Below are positions 1 to 7,469 of a stretch of 64,000 bases of DNA, one piece after another. The DNA is from Pseudoalteromonas sp. XMcav2-N. GTDB taxonomy: Bacteria; Pseudomonadota; Gammaproteobacteria; Enterobacterales; Alteromonadaceae. The stretch spans positions 372,001-436,000 of the forward strand of contig NZ_JAMXSF010000001.1 in assembly GCF_024124545.1 (NCBI RefSeq), written 5' to 3'. Position 1 is the stretch's first letter, and the number at the start of each line of letters is the position of its first letter. Made by a program: the position numbers and the translations under genes. The notes below the pieces were generated by a model, which saw nothing but the letters and a program-made list of their open reading frames with translations, was not told the origin of the DNA and made no database searches.

Positions 1-420
1 AAACTGGAAAAACCAACCATCTTGTTGTTGATTGAGTACCCGCAAGAATCCGTTCTGATTCCAGTATTGTCGCGTCTCCCTGTTGGCCCAGGAAGCGGTG
101 ACCAGTGCGTATTGATTTTGTACGCGGGCCAACTCCCTGAGCAGCACCTGCTCATTTAGCTGGCCTTTGTTGACCGAATCAAGCAAAAACTGATTGCTTG
201 AAAGTTGCTTTGCTGCACTCTTAAGCTGGCCAATTTGTTGGCTAATCGACTTGTTGATGCTCTCAACCTTGCTGGGTAGCTCAGATCCCAGCATGCGGGT
301 TTCGATCATAGACTTGGCCTGATAGGTAGAAATAAAGCCGATCAGACAAGCGACAACAACCGCGATTAAACTGCCCAGCAGAGTAATTCGTTGTGTAATT
401 GTTAAACCAGTGTTATGCAT
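1..420 (-). CDS. Methyl-accepting chemotaxis protein, N-terminal part (cut by window edge)
   Basis: I read this frame directly because it runs off the left edge of the window: 140 codons are open from an ATG at 418-420 to base 1. The product starts with a short basic N-terminus and a hydrophobic membrane segment at about residues 12-34. A periplasmic-looking helical region follows, with the phrase KSMIETRML and a predicted sensor stretch rich in Q, S and N. That layout fits the ligand-sensing half of a chemoreceptor of the Cache type. The HAMP and signalling domains would lie outside the window, so the assignment is by architecture only and the ligand is unknown. It could instead be another membrane sensor, such as a kinase or cyclase with the same input domain. 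Confidence 0.6.
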   Translation of the reverse strand, partial: MHNTGLTITQRITLLGSLIAVVVACLIGFISTYQAKSMIETRMLGSELPSKVESINKSISQQIGQLKSAAKQLSSNQFLLDSVNKGQLNEQVLLRELARVQNQYALVTASWANRETRQYWNQNGFLRVLNQQQDGWFFQF

Positions 421-525
421 TAAACTTACTACTTTTTGATCCCGTGACTCATAATTTTAGCATGGTCAATAATTAACACCTATAGGTATAAAGTCACTGT
501 CATAATACTGTCATACTTCAGGGGG

Positions 526-554
526 CAAAAAAGCCCACTGCATAGCAGGTGGGC
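526..554 (-). terminator. Rho-independent terminator of ilvC
   Basis: On the minus strand a GC-rich hairpin (arms GCCCA/TGGGC and CTGC/GCAG around a TAT loop, one bulged C) is followed by six T residues. It lies about 90 bases past the ilvC stop codon, so it should end that transcript before the chemoreceptor gene. Confidence 0.8.
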
Positions 555-640
555 CTTGGTTTCTAACAAGCGAACTAAAATGGCAAATTTGCTTGGTTAA
601 CAACTTTTGAATTAATAAAAGATTGTTAATATTTAATGGG

Positions 641-2113
641 TTAGATTATTTTCTTCATGGCAGACATATAACCACGCAAAGTATTGCCAACTATTTCAAC
701 CGGGTGATTTCGGATGGCATCGTTTACGCTTATCAGTGCCTGATTGTCTACCTCATTTGAGCTTTGTGACAACCCTTTACCAATAACATCTGTACCGATT
801 TTCTCCATAAACGGCTTGAGTAATGGCAAACAGGCGTGGTTGTACAGGTAGCAACCGTATTCCGCTGTATCTGAAATGGTGCGGTTCATTTCGAAAAGCT
901 TTTTACGGGCAATAGTGTTGGCAATCAATGGCGTTTCATGCAAAGACTCATAGTATGCAGACTCTTCGATAATGCCAGCGGCAGTCATGGTTTCAAACGC
1001 CAGTTCTACACCAGCTTTGACCATAGCAACCATTAAAATGCCATTGTCAAAAAATTCCTGCTCTGCAATTTCTTGTTCACAATTGGCCTGTTTTTCAAAC
1101 GCCGTTTCTGCAGTTTCAGCACGCCAGCTCAGCAGCTTGGCATCGTCTTCATGCCAGTCTGCCATCATCCCCTGAGAAAACTCACCACTGATAATGTCAT
1201 CCATATGCTTGTTGTACAGCGGACGCATAATGGTTTTGAGCTCTTCGCTCAGTGTAAATGCTTTGATTTTGGCCGGGTTCGACAGGCGATCCATCATGTT
1301 GGTAATGCCACCATGCTTGAGTGCTTCGGTGATCACTTCCCAGCCGTACTGGATGAGTTTTGAGGCATAACCGGGCTCAATACCCTGCTCGACCATTTTG
1401 TCGTAGCACAGCAAAGAACCAGTTTGCAGCATGCCACACAAAATGGTCTGTTCGCCCATCAAATCAGACTTCACTTCAGCAATGAAGGATGAATGTAGTA
1501 CTCCTGCGCGGTGTCCGCCTGTGCCTGCTGCATAGGCTTTTGCCTGAGCGAGACCATGTCCCTGAGGATCATTTTCAGGGTGAACAGCGATAAGCGTTGG
1601 CACACCAAAGCCCCGCTTATATTCTTCACGTACTTCGGTACCCGGGCACTTAGGTGCGACCATGATGACGGTGATATCATCACGGATCTGCATCCCTTCT
1701 TCGACAATATTGAAGCCGTGTGAATATGCTAGTGTGGCACCTTGCTTCATTAGCGGCATGACCGCTTCAACAACCGCTGAATGTTGCTTGTCGGGTGTCA
1801 GATTCAGTACCAGATCAGCCTGTGGGATCAGTGTTTCATAGGTACCGACCTCAAAGCCATTGTCACTGGCGTTGAGGAATGACTGACGCTTTTCATCTAT
1901 AGCTGACTGACGTAGCGCATAGCTTACATTCAGACCTGAATCACGTAAGTTGAGGCCCTGATTGAGACCTTGAGCACCACACCCAACAATTACCAGCTTT
2001 TTACCAAGCAGAACGTTCACGCCGTCCTCAAACTCTTTAGGGTCCATAAAGTGGCATTGAGCCAGTTGGGCAAGTTGCTCGCGTAGTGGCAGTGAATTGA
2101 AATAGTTCGCCAT
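641..2113 (-). CDS. ilvC: Ketol-acid reductoisomerase (NADP+), class II
   Basis: The enzyme catalyses the Mg2+- and NADPH-dependent isomeroreduction of 2-acetolactate or 2-aceto-2-hydroxybutyrate, the second step of isoleucine/valine synthesis in the cytoplasm. The 490-residue length matches the long class II form of enteric bacteria (about 491), not the roughly 330-residue class I form. An N-terminal Rossmann fold carries the dinucleotide loop [10 protein letters not shown] at about residues 44-53. Two C-terminal knotted domains follow, with the acidic metal-binding residues in the stretch [13 protein letters not shown]. The start MANYFNSL agrees with the family. It is transcribed away from ilvY and ends at a strong terminator. 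Control by IlvY is inferred from the enteric arrangement. Confidence 0.97.
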   Translation of the reverse strand: MANYFNSLPLREQLAQLAQCHFMDPKEFEDGVNVLLGKKLVIVGCGAQGLNQGLNLRDSGLNVSYALRQSAIDEKRQSFLNASDNGFEVGTYETLIPQADLVLNLTPDKQHSAVVEAVMPLMKQGATLAYSHGFNIVEEGMQIRDDITVIMVAPKCPGTEVREEYKRGFGVPTLIAVHPENDPQGHGLAQAKAYAAGTGGHRAGVLHSSFIAEVKSDLMGEQTILCGMLQTGSLLCYDKMVEQGIEPGYASKLIQYGWEVITEALKHGGITNMMDRLSNPAKIKAFTLSEELKTIMRPLYNKHMDDIISGEFSQGMMADWHEDDAKLLSWRAETAETAFEKQANCEQEIAEQEFFDNGILMVAMVKAGVELAFETMTAAGIIEESAYYESLHETPLIANTIARKKLFEMNRTISDTAEYGCYLYNHACLPLLKPFMEKIGTDVIGKGLSQSSNEVDNQALISVNDAIRNHPVEIVGNTLRGYMSAMKKII

Positions 2114-2240
2114 GATTTGTCCTGTTTGATTCTTCTGGAATAAAGTATAGGGTCTAGCCTAGTAGTAAGTTTAAGTTGCGTAAAATGATATATTTAAACT
2201 ATTGTATTTCACATAATGAAACACTCTGAGCGTAACCAAC
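2114..2240. promoter_or_regulatory. ilvC-ilvY divergent control region
   Basis: This 127-base AT-rich gap separates ilvC (left) from ilvY (right). In enteric bacteria IlvY binds tandem operators in this position and activates ilvC when acetolactate accumulates. A TATACT hexamer reading toward ilvC lies at 2147-2152. I could not place the operators or the -35 element with certainty, so the regulatory role rests on gene arrangement. Confidence 0.55.
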
Positions 2241-3131
2241 ATGGACCATAAACAGTTAAAGTATTTCCTCGCACTGGCGGATACCTTACATTTTTCCCGG
2301 GCGAGCGAACGTTGCTACATTAGCCCACCTACGCTAAGCCGCCAGATTAAGCAATTAGAGGAGGAGGTTGGGGCGCCTTTGTTTATTCGTGACAATCGCA
2401 GTGTCGCACTGACCCCGCAAGGGCAGGCATTCATTCAATATGCACAAGCCACGTTAACAAGTTGGCGTCAGTTTAAGAGTGAATGTCTGGATGAGGACAA
2501 GCCACTGAGTGGGGAGCTGAGCCTGTTTTGCTCGGTAACCGCGTCGTACAGCTTTATTTATGATTTGTTTGCGCGTTATCGTCAGGATTTTCCCCAGGTT
2601 GAACTGAACTTACTGACTGGTGACCCGGCAAACTCCATTGCACAGGTGCAAGGAGAAATTGTTGATGTCGCGGTCGCAGTAAGGCCACGCGCTCTTCCCC
2701 AGGGGCTTGAATACCTGAGTATAGGTCGTTCCAGGTTGTTGTTTATAGCCCCAACGATGAAGTGCCCGCTGAGTGAATTGATCGAGCATCATCGGGGTGA
2801 ATTGCCCTGGGAACAGGTGCCTTTCATTGTGCCAGAGCACGGTGTATTGAAAGAACGCTTGGATGTATTTTTCAAGAAAAAAGTACTGCAGCCAAAAATC
2901 TATGCGCATGTTTCTGGACATGAGGCTATGGTGGCGTTGACTAGTCTGGGTTTTGGCGTTGCCTATGTACCTGAGGTTGTACTTGAGCAAAGCCCGTTCA
3001 GAAATCAGGTTCAGACATTGGGCTTACAAAGTGAAGAAATTGAAATCGGCCTGGTGTGCAAAAAGAAACGCCTGCAGGACCCGGTCGTGAGTGCCTTGTT
3101 TCGTGTTGCTGAGCGTTTGTTTGCTGCGTAA
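2241..3131 (+). CDS. ilvY: LysR-type activator of ilvC
   Basis: This is a 296-residue LysR-family transcription factor. The N-terminal winged helix-turn-helix spans about residues 1-60 (MDHKQLKYFLALADTLHFSR, then PPTLSRQIKQLEEEVG as the recognition region). It is followed by a periplasmic-binding-protein-like effector domain. The FSRASERCYISPPTLSRQI wording and the divergent position next to ilvC identify it as IlvY, which senses acetolactate/acetohydroxybutyrate and activates the reductoisomerase gene. Length is typical for the family. No co-transcribed partner is evident; the next gene starts 63 bases downstream. Confidence 0.93.
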   Translation: MDHKQLKYFLALADTLHFSRASERCYISPPTLSRQIKQLEEEVGAPLFIRDNRSVALTPQGQAFIQYAQATLTSWRQFKSECLDEDKPLSGELSLFCSVTASYSFIYDLFARYRQDFPQVELNLLTGDPANSIAQVQGEIVDVAVAVRPRALPQGLEYLSIGRSRLLFIAPTMKCPLSELIEHHRGELPWEQVPFIVPEHGVLKERLDVFFKKKVLQPKIYAHVSGHEAMVALTSLGFGVAYVPEVVLEQSPFRNQVQTLGLQSEEIEIGLVCKKKRLQDPVVSALFRVAERLFAA

Positions 3132-3193
3132 AGCGTTTGTTCAGCTAACGTCACTAGACTAACCCTCACACATAGTTCGAACGAGGCTTTTTC

Positions 3194-3904
3194 GTGTCAA
3201 CGGTATTAATCGCACAAGATGAAAAAGGACACAGCATCGCGCCTTTCGAGGCACTACAACAGCATGGCTACACCATGAGGTTCATCAACATTCATGACGC
3301 AACCAGACAGGGTTATGCTATTCAGCAGGTAGACAGTATTGTGATTGGCCAGGCTCTGGCAACCAGTGCGCAATACGACACGATTAACGTGCTCAAAACG
3401 TATTTCGACGCCCCCCTGATCGTGTCTCTTGATGAAGACAATGAGGATTTGCAAAGCCTCATGCTGGAGTTGGGCGCGGATGACGTAATCCCCTGTATGG
3501 CTAAACCCCGGCTCTGGCGCGCCCGTCTGGACGCGCTGGCTCGCAAGCATCCGGCCATCTCGGTGCCTTATGCAGACACACCGCATGAACTCCACTTTGG
3601 AGAACTTTACTTAAACTTTAATGAGCGGAGTGTGTCACTGGCGCAACAGCCGGTTAATTTAACCAGCCATGAATTCGAGTTATTGTGGTTGTTGGCTTCG
3701 CGAGCACCGGAAGTGGTCAGTCGAGAGGATATCTACAAAAAGGTTGTCGGACAGCACTATCAGGCGAATAGCCGGACAGTGGATGTGCGTGTGTCATGTC
3801 TGCGCAGAAAGTTAGGTGATACAGCCGTCGGTGCAGAAAAAATTAAGACTGTTTGGCGTAAAGGTTACCTTTTTGTAAAGGAAGCGTGGTCCACCCTAAA
3901 TTAA
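3194..3904 (+). CDS. Orphan OmpR/PhoB-type response regulator with degenerate receiver
   Basis: This is a 236-residue two-domain regulator. The C-terminal half, from about residue 130, is a standard OmpR winged helix (SREDIYKKVVG, SRTVDVRVSCLRRKLGD, KTVWRKGYLF). The N-terminal half has receiver-like spacing but is altered. The usual phospho-accepting Asp is Gly52 in DSIVIGQ, and the first acidic-pocket residue is Gln8, although Asp9, Ser78 and Lys104 remain. It therefore probably works without phosphorylation, by dimerisation, a ligand or a partner protein. No histidine kinase gene is adjacent. Target genes are unknown; the envelope operon starting at 4225 is a candidate by proximity only. 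Confidence 0.85.
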   Translation: MSTVLIAQDEKGHSIAPFEALQQHGYTMRFINIHDATRQGYAIQQVDSIVIGQALATSAQYDTINVLKTYFDAPLIVSLDEDNEDLQSLMLELGADDVIPCMAKPRLWRARLDALARKHPAISVPYADTPHELHFGELYLNFNERSVSLAQQPVNLTSHEFELLWLLASRAPEVVSREDIYKKVVGQHYQANSRTVDVRVSCLRRKLGDTAVGAEKIKTVWRKGYLFVKEAWSTLN

Positions 3905-4129
3905 AGTCATACTTTGGCGAAACTTCCATGTCGGATAGTTCCAATTATTCGAACTATCCATTCGTTCTCGATTGTACTTACGCCATAAATCGCCCCACAA
4001 TTCTTTATCACACCACCAATAAAATGCTTTATTTATCAGTTTCTTAAGTTTTATCTTGTTTGCGCATCCAATACCCTTGTGCATTTTTAAGTAAAAAAGA
4101 TCGCATGTTTCTTGATCTAAATCGTGCAT
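3896..4129 (-). CDS. Possible small hypothetical protein, 77 aa (doubtful)
   Basis: This open frame fills most of the 320-base gap between the orphan regulator and the DUF4856 gene. It overlaps the regulator's stop codon by nine bases, tail to tail. The translation is basic and unusually tryptophan-rich (AFYWWCDKELWGDLWRKY), which is more protein-like than chance translation of AT-rich DNA usually looks. Against it, neither the ATG at 4129 nor the internal ATG at 4084 has a recognisable ribosome-binding site. I recognise no domain. It is listed so the gap is accounted for, and it may be spurious. Confidence 0.25.
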   Translation of the reverse strand: MHDLDQETCDLFYLKMHKGIGCANKIKLKKLINKAFYWWCDKELWGDLWRKYNRERMDSSNNWNYPTWKFRQSMTLI

Positions 4130-4138
4130 TTAGCAACG

Positions 4139-4175
4139 TAAATAGAATTGATTGCTATTTAAAGCGGTGTATACT
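4139..4175 (+). promoter_or_regulatory. Promoter of the DUF4856-imelysin-TonB operon with overlapping inverted repeat
   Basis: A sigma-70 type promoter is visible: -35 TTGATT at 4148-4153, a 16-base spacer, and -10 TATACT at 4170-4175. A perfect 7-bp inverted repeat (TAAATAG at 4139-4145, CTATTTA at 4155-4161) straddles the -35 hexamer, where a repressor would bind. It matches the Fur consensus only weakly (about 9 of 19 positions by eye), so the repressor is unidentified. The gene start lies 50 bases downstream. Confidence 0.55.
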
Positions 4176-4224
4176 TAACGCGACTAAGAATAATTTTTAA
4201 CATTGCTTTATTAAGGAATGCTCA

Positions 4225-6027
4225 ATGATTTTTAAAAAATCTCTGCTTGCTACTTCTATACTCGTTGCTACTTTGGGTCTGACTGCCTGTGGTGGTTCAA
4301 GCTCCAATGACAACAATACTCAGACGCCTGATCCAACGACAAACGAAGCGCCTACAGCACTGACGTTAAAAAGCCAGAATTCAGACGCAACTGAAGTGAC
4401 TGTAACTGAAAACATGGTGGCGATTGAGATTGGTACTTTGGTTGTTACAGACGGTGACGATGACAGCCATACTTTCACCGTGTCTGACGAGCGTTTTGAA
4501 GTTGCAAATGGCGTTTTGAAATTAAAAGCCGGTGAGCACCTGAACTATGAACTGGAGCAGGAAGTTAAATTAACTGTCATCGTAAAAGACAGTGCTGATA
4601 ATGAGCAAAGCTTTGAGATCGTATTCAAAGTACTGGATGAGATGGACTATGACTTCATTAGTCGTTTCGAAGAAGGGCAATCCAGTGTTGCTTACTCAGG
4701 ACAGATTGCGCGCCATGTGTTGATTAAAGAGTTGTTTAACTATATCGGTAGTGCTCAATTTGTTACCGATGCGAAAGATACGAACGCAACAAAAGAAACT
4801 TTGTTAACCGCAATAAACAAATTTTATGCTATTTCTGAAGATGAATACAGCAATGTTTGGGGAGCGCGTGACCTGACAATCGTCACTGATCCTGCTGCGC
4901 AAACTAAACTGACTGAGATATCTTCATCGCACAAAGACCTCACTGGTAAAATTGCTGGTAACGATGCAAAAGGCCAGTATAAAGACTGGACCGAAGATGG
5001 TAACTTCGCAGGCTGGACTGCAATTGCAGCCGACGGTGAAACACCTATTCCTGAGCTGTTCGTAAAGCAGCTGTTTGACCAGCTGGCTGAGCGTGCACTG
5101 GCTGAGGCTCCGTTAGACCCTAGCGGTAACGAGATCGACACTATCTACGTTGCTGAAAATGGCGTTGATCTTAACCAGTTAATTCAAAAGTTCCTATACG
5201 GTGCAGTGGCGTTTTCACAAGCGGCTGATGATTACCTGGATTACGACACAGATGGTAAAGGTTTGATGACCGACAACACTGTAGCAGTTGAAGGTAAAGC
5301 TTATACTAACCTTGAGCATCAGTGGGATGAAGGTTTCGGTTATTTTGGTGCAGCACGTAACTACATGAGCTACACGGATGACGAAATTGCAGGTAAAGAT
5401 GGCCGAGATGCTTTCAAAGCAGGTTACAACGATGCAAATGCCGACGGTTCAATTGACTTCAATTCAGAGTACAACTTTGGCAATTCTACCAATGCAGCCA
5501 AACGTGACCGTGGCACTGTAAGCAATACAAACCCAACTGACCTGAGCAAAGAGGCTTTTGAGGCTTTCTACAATGGCCGTAAGCTGATTAACTCGACAGA
5601 AGGTGCGCTAAGCGAAACGCAAATGGAGACCCTGAAAGGTCACGCCAAAGACGCATTGCTGGCATGGGAAAAAGCCATTGCTGCGACGGTTGTTCACTAC
5701 ATCAATGACACCCAAAAAGATTTAGATTTGCTGGCAGCAGAATTGGCCGGTACAGCTGAGGAAGAGTACACTGCTTCTGACTTTGCGACACTGGCTAAGC
5801 ACTGGTCAGAAATGAAAGGTTTTGCACTAAACTTCCAGTTTAATCGTTTCTCACCTTTCTATGCAGAAGGTAACGTGGGTAAGTTTGAACAGATGCACGC
5901 TCTGATGGGGACTCAGCCTGCGATTACCGCAGATGCCATCGCAGCTTATAAAGCAGACCTGCAAGCCGCTCGTGACATCCTTGAGGAAGTCTACGGCTTT
6001 GATGCAGAGAACGTTGCCAACTGGTAA
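4225..6027 (+). CDS. DUF4856-family outer-membrane lipoprotein
   Basis: The 600-residue product has a lipoprotein signal ending LTAC, with the acylated Cys at residue 22, and then a low-complexity Ser/Asn/Thr linker. A cadherin-like beta domain spans about residues 43-140. The rest matches the DUF4856 pattern as I recall it (FEEGQSSVAYSGQIARH near 150, DEGFGYFGAARNY near 370). Its biochemical function is not known to me. The family is typically encoded beside an imelysin-like lipoprotein and a TonB-dependent receptor, exactly as here, which suggests a role in metal (perhaps iron) capture at the cell surface. The start is supported by AAGGA seven bases upstream of the ATG. Confidence 0.85.
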   Translation: MIFKKSLLATSILVATLGLTACGGSSSNDNNTQTPDPTTNEAPTALTLKSQNSDATEVTVTENMVAIEIGTLVVTDGDDDSHTFTVSDERFEVANGVLKLKAGEHLNYELEQEVKLTVIVKDSADNEQSFEIVFKVLDEMDYDFISRFEEGQSSVAYSGQIARHVLIKELFNYIGSAQFVTDAKDTNATKETLLTAINKFYAISEDEYSNVWGARDLTIVTDPAAQTKLTEISSSHKDLTGKIAGNDAKGQYKDWTEDGNFAGWTAIAADGETPIPELFVKQLFDQLAERALAEAPLDPSGNEIDTIYVAENGVDLNQLIQKFLYGAVAFSQAADDYLDYDTDGKGLMTDNTVAVEGKAYTNLEHQWDEGFGYFGAARNYMSYTDDEIAGKDGRDAFKAGYNDANADGSIDFNSEYNFGNSTNAAKRDRGTVSNTNPTDLSKEAFEAFYNGRKLINSTEGALSETQMETLKGHAKDALLAWEKAIAATVVHYINDTQKDLDLLAAELAGTAEEEYTASDFATLAKHWSEMKGFALNFQFNRFSPFYAEGNVGKFEQMHALMGTQPAITADAIAAYKADLQAARDILEEVYGFDAENVANW

Positions 6028-6052
6028 GTTATTAACGATTCTTTGAACTGTC

Positions 6053-6082
6053 AAAAGGTTAGCAAGTTTTGCTAGCCTTTTG
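6053..6082 (+). terminator. Intercistronic hairpin, possible attenuator
   Basis: A 12-bp stem with one G·T pair (arms AAAGGTTAGCAA and TTGCTAGCCTTT) and a 3-base loop lies just after the DUF4856 stop codon. It runs into a short T stretch and sits 30 bases ahead of the next start codon. It could partly terminate transcription or protect the upstream message, setting different levels for the lipoprotein and its downstream partners. Confidence 0.6.
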
Positions 6083-6112
6083 CGTATCTAGACTATTCAT
6101 TTGAGGCACATA

Positions 6113-7462
6113 ATGAGAATACACTCCAGACCTATTTTATTGGCAGTGGCCATTGGTTTGGCATTAAGCGGGTGTGGCGAAAGTACGTCCAGCTCTGCCG
6201 GTCCTGGCTATAAACAAGCGAATCCGAACGATAACCAAGATACCGGTAACGATAACCAGGATTCATCCAATGGCGGCCCTGAAACACCAGATTCAGGTCA
6301 GGATGGCAACCAGAGCACTTTCAGCCAGAAAAAGCTAATTGCAAATCTGACTGACAATGTGTTTACCCCGACTTTCCAGCAATTTGCCAACAAAGCGAGC
6401 ACACAGCCTGACATAGTTAAAGCGTACTGTGATTTAGAAACTGCGTTTGATCCGACACTGGGTGACCAGGCAGCAAAAGCGGCGCGGGATGAAGCACTGC
6501 TTACGGCACAGAATAGCTGGAAAGAGACGATGGTGAGCTGGCAACATGCCGAGCTGATGATTGTGGGCCCTTTGCTGGCCGATGATAAGGCTCTTCGTAA
6601 AGACATTTATTCGTGGCCAGATACCAACTACTGTAATGTTGATCAGGATGTGGCTTACTTTGCGCAGGGCAATATTAATGGTGTGCCCTACGATATCAGC
6701 AAGCGCAGTGATAAACGTCGTGGTTTAGATGCAATGGAGTATTTACTCTTTAACAGTAATCTAGACCACAGTTGTTCAGCTGCAGCAGCAGGAGATATTT
6801 TGGCGCAGTGGAATACTCAGGATGAACAGCTACGTCGTTCGATGCGTTGTCAGTATGCCGTTGAAGTATCAAAAGATCTCAAAGAAACCGCAGAGCGTTT
6901 GATGTTTGAGTGGGTGGGTGATCAAGGTTATGCGGCTAAATTGAAAAATGCCGGTGAATCGGGCAGTGAGTTTGATACTGTTACTCAGGCTGTGAATCGT
7001 ATTTCTGACGCACTGTTCTACATGACTGAAGAACTAAAGGATTACAAATTGGCCACTCCGCTGGGCCTGTTTGCCAACCAGTGTGGTACTGAGGTGTGTC
7101 CTGAGGCAGTTGAGTCACGTTATGCTAAGCACTCTATCGAAAACATTCAGGCTAATATTGCTGCATTTGAGCAGATCTTTCTTGGACAAGGCACGGACAG
7201 TGCAGATACAACGGGTTTTGATGACTTTCTGGACAATCAATCTGCCAGTCAAACCAAAGACGTTATGATCCAGGGTATCGCAAATGCGAAAGCCGCGACA
7301 GCAGCACTGAGTGATAACTTGCAGCAAGCGCTGAACGAAGACGCTGCGGGTGTGACAAATACACATGCAAAGGTTAAAGACGTCACTGATCAGCTTAAAA
7401 ATGATTTCATCCAAAAGCTGGCTCTGGAACTTCCAAAAACATCGGCAGGTGACAATGACTAA
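6113..7462 (+). CDS. Imelysin-like (peptidase M75 superfamily) lipoprotein
   Basis: The 449-residue product carries a lipoprotein signal ending LSGC (Cys21) and a Gly/Asn/Asp-rich linker, then an all-helical imelysin-like domain. The family signature GxHxxE appears here as GLDAMEYLLF at residues 204-213, with Asp replacing His. Despite the family name these proteins are thought to act in iron uptake, like EfeO/IrpA, not proteolysis. I chose the ATG at 6113 over the upstream TTG because GAGG lies six bases before it and the lipoprotein signal then starts normally. It sits between the DUF4856 lipoprotein and the TonB-dependent receptor and is presumably co-transcribed with both. Confidence 0.87.
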   Translation: MRIHSRPILLAVAIGLALSGCGESTSSSAGPGYKQANPNDNQDTGNDNQDSSNGGPETPDSGQDGNQSTFSQKKLIANLTDNVFTPTFQQFANKASTQPDIVKAYCDLETAFDPTLGDQAAKAARDEALLTAQNSWKETMVSWQHAELMIVGPLLADDKALRKDIYSWPDTNYCNVDQDVAYFAQGNINGVPYDISKRSDKRRGLDAMEYLLFNSNLDHSCSAAAAGDILAQWNTQDEQLRRSMRCQYAVEVSKDLKETAERLMFEWVGDQGYAAKLKNAGESGSEFDTVTQAVNRISDALFYMTEELKDYKLATPLGLFANQCGTEVCPEAVESRYAKHSIENIQANIAAFEQIFLGQGTDSADTTGFDDFLDNQSASQTKDVMIQGIANAKAATAALSDNLQQALNEDAAGVTNTHAKVKDVTDQLKNDFIQKLALELPKTSAGDND

Positions 7463-7469
7463 AGGACCC

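Noticed and set aside
4139-4161. Inverted repeat as a Fur box.
   Set aside because: Only about nine of nineteen positions fit the Fur consensus by eye. Kept as an unidentified operator.
7365-7469. A longer start for the TonB receptor, overlapping the imelysin gene.
   Set aside because: The extension lacks signal-peptide character, while an AAAGGA site and a clear signal peptide support the start at 7470.
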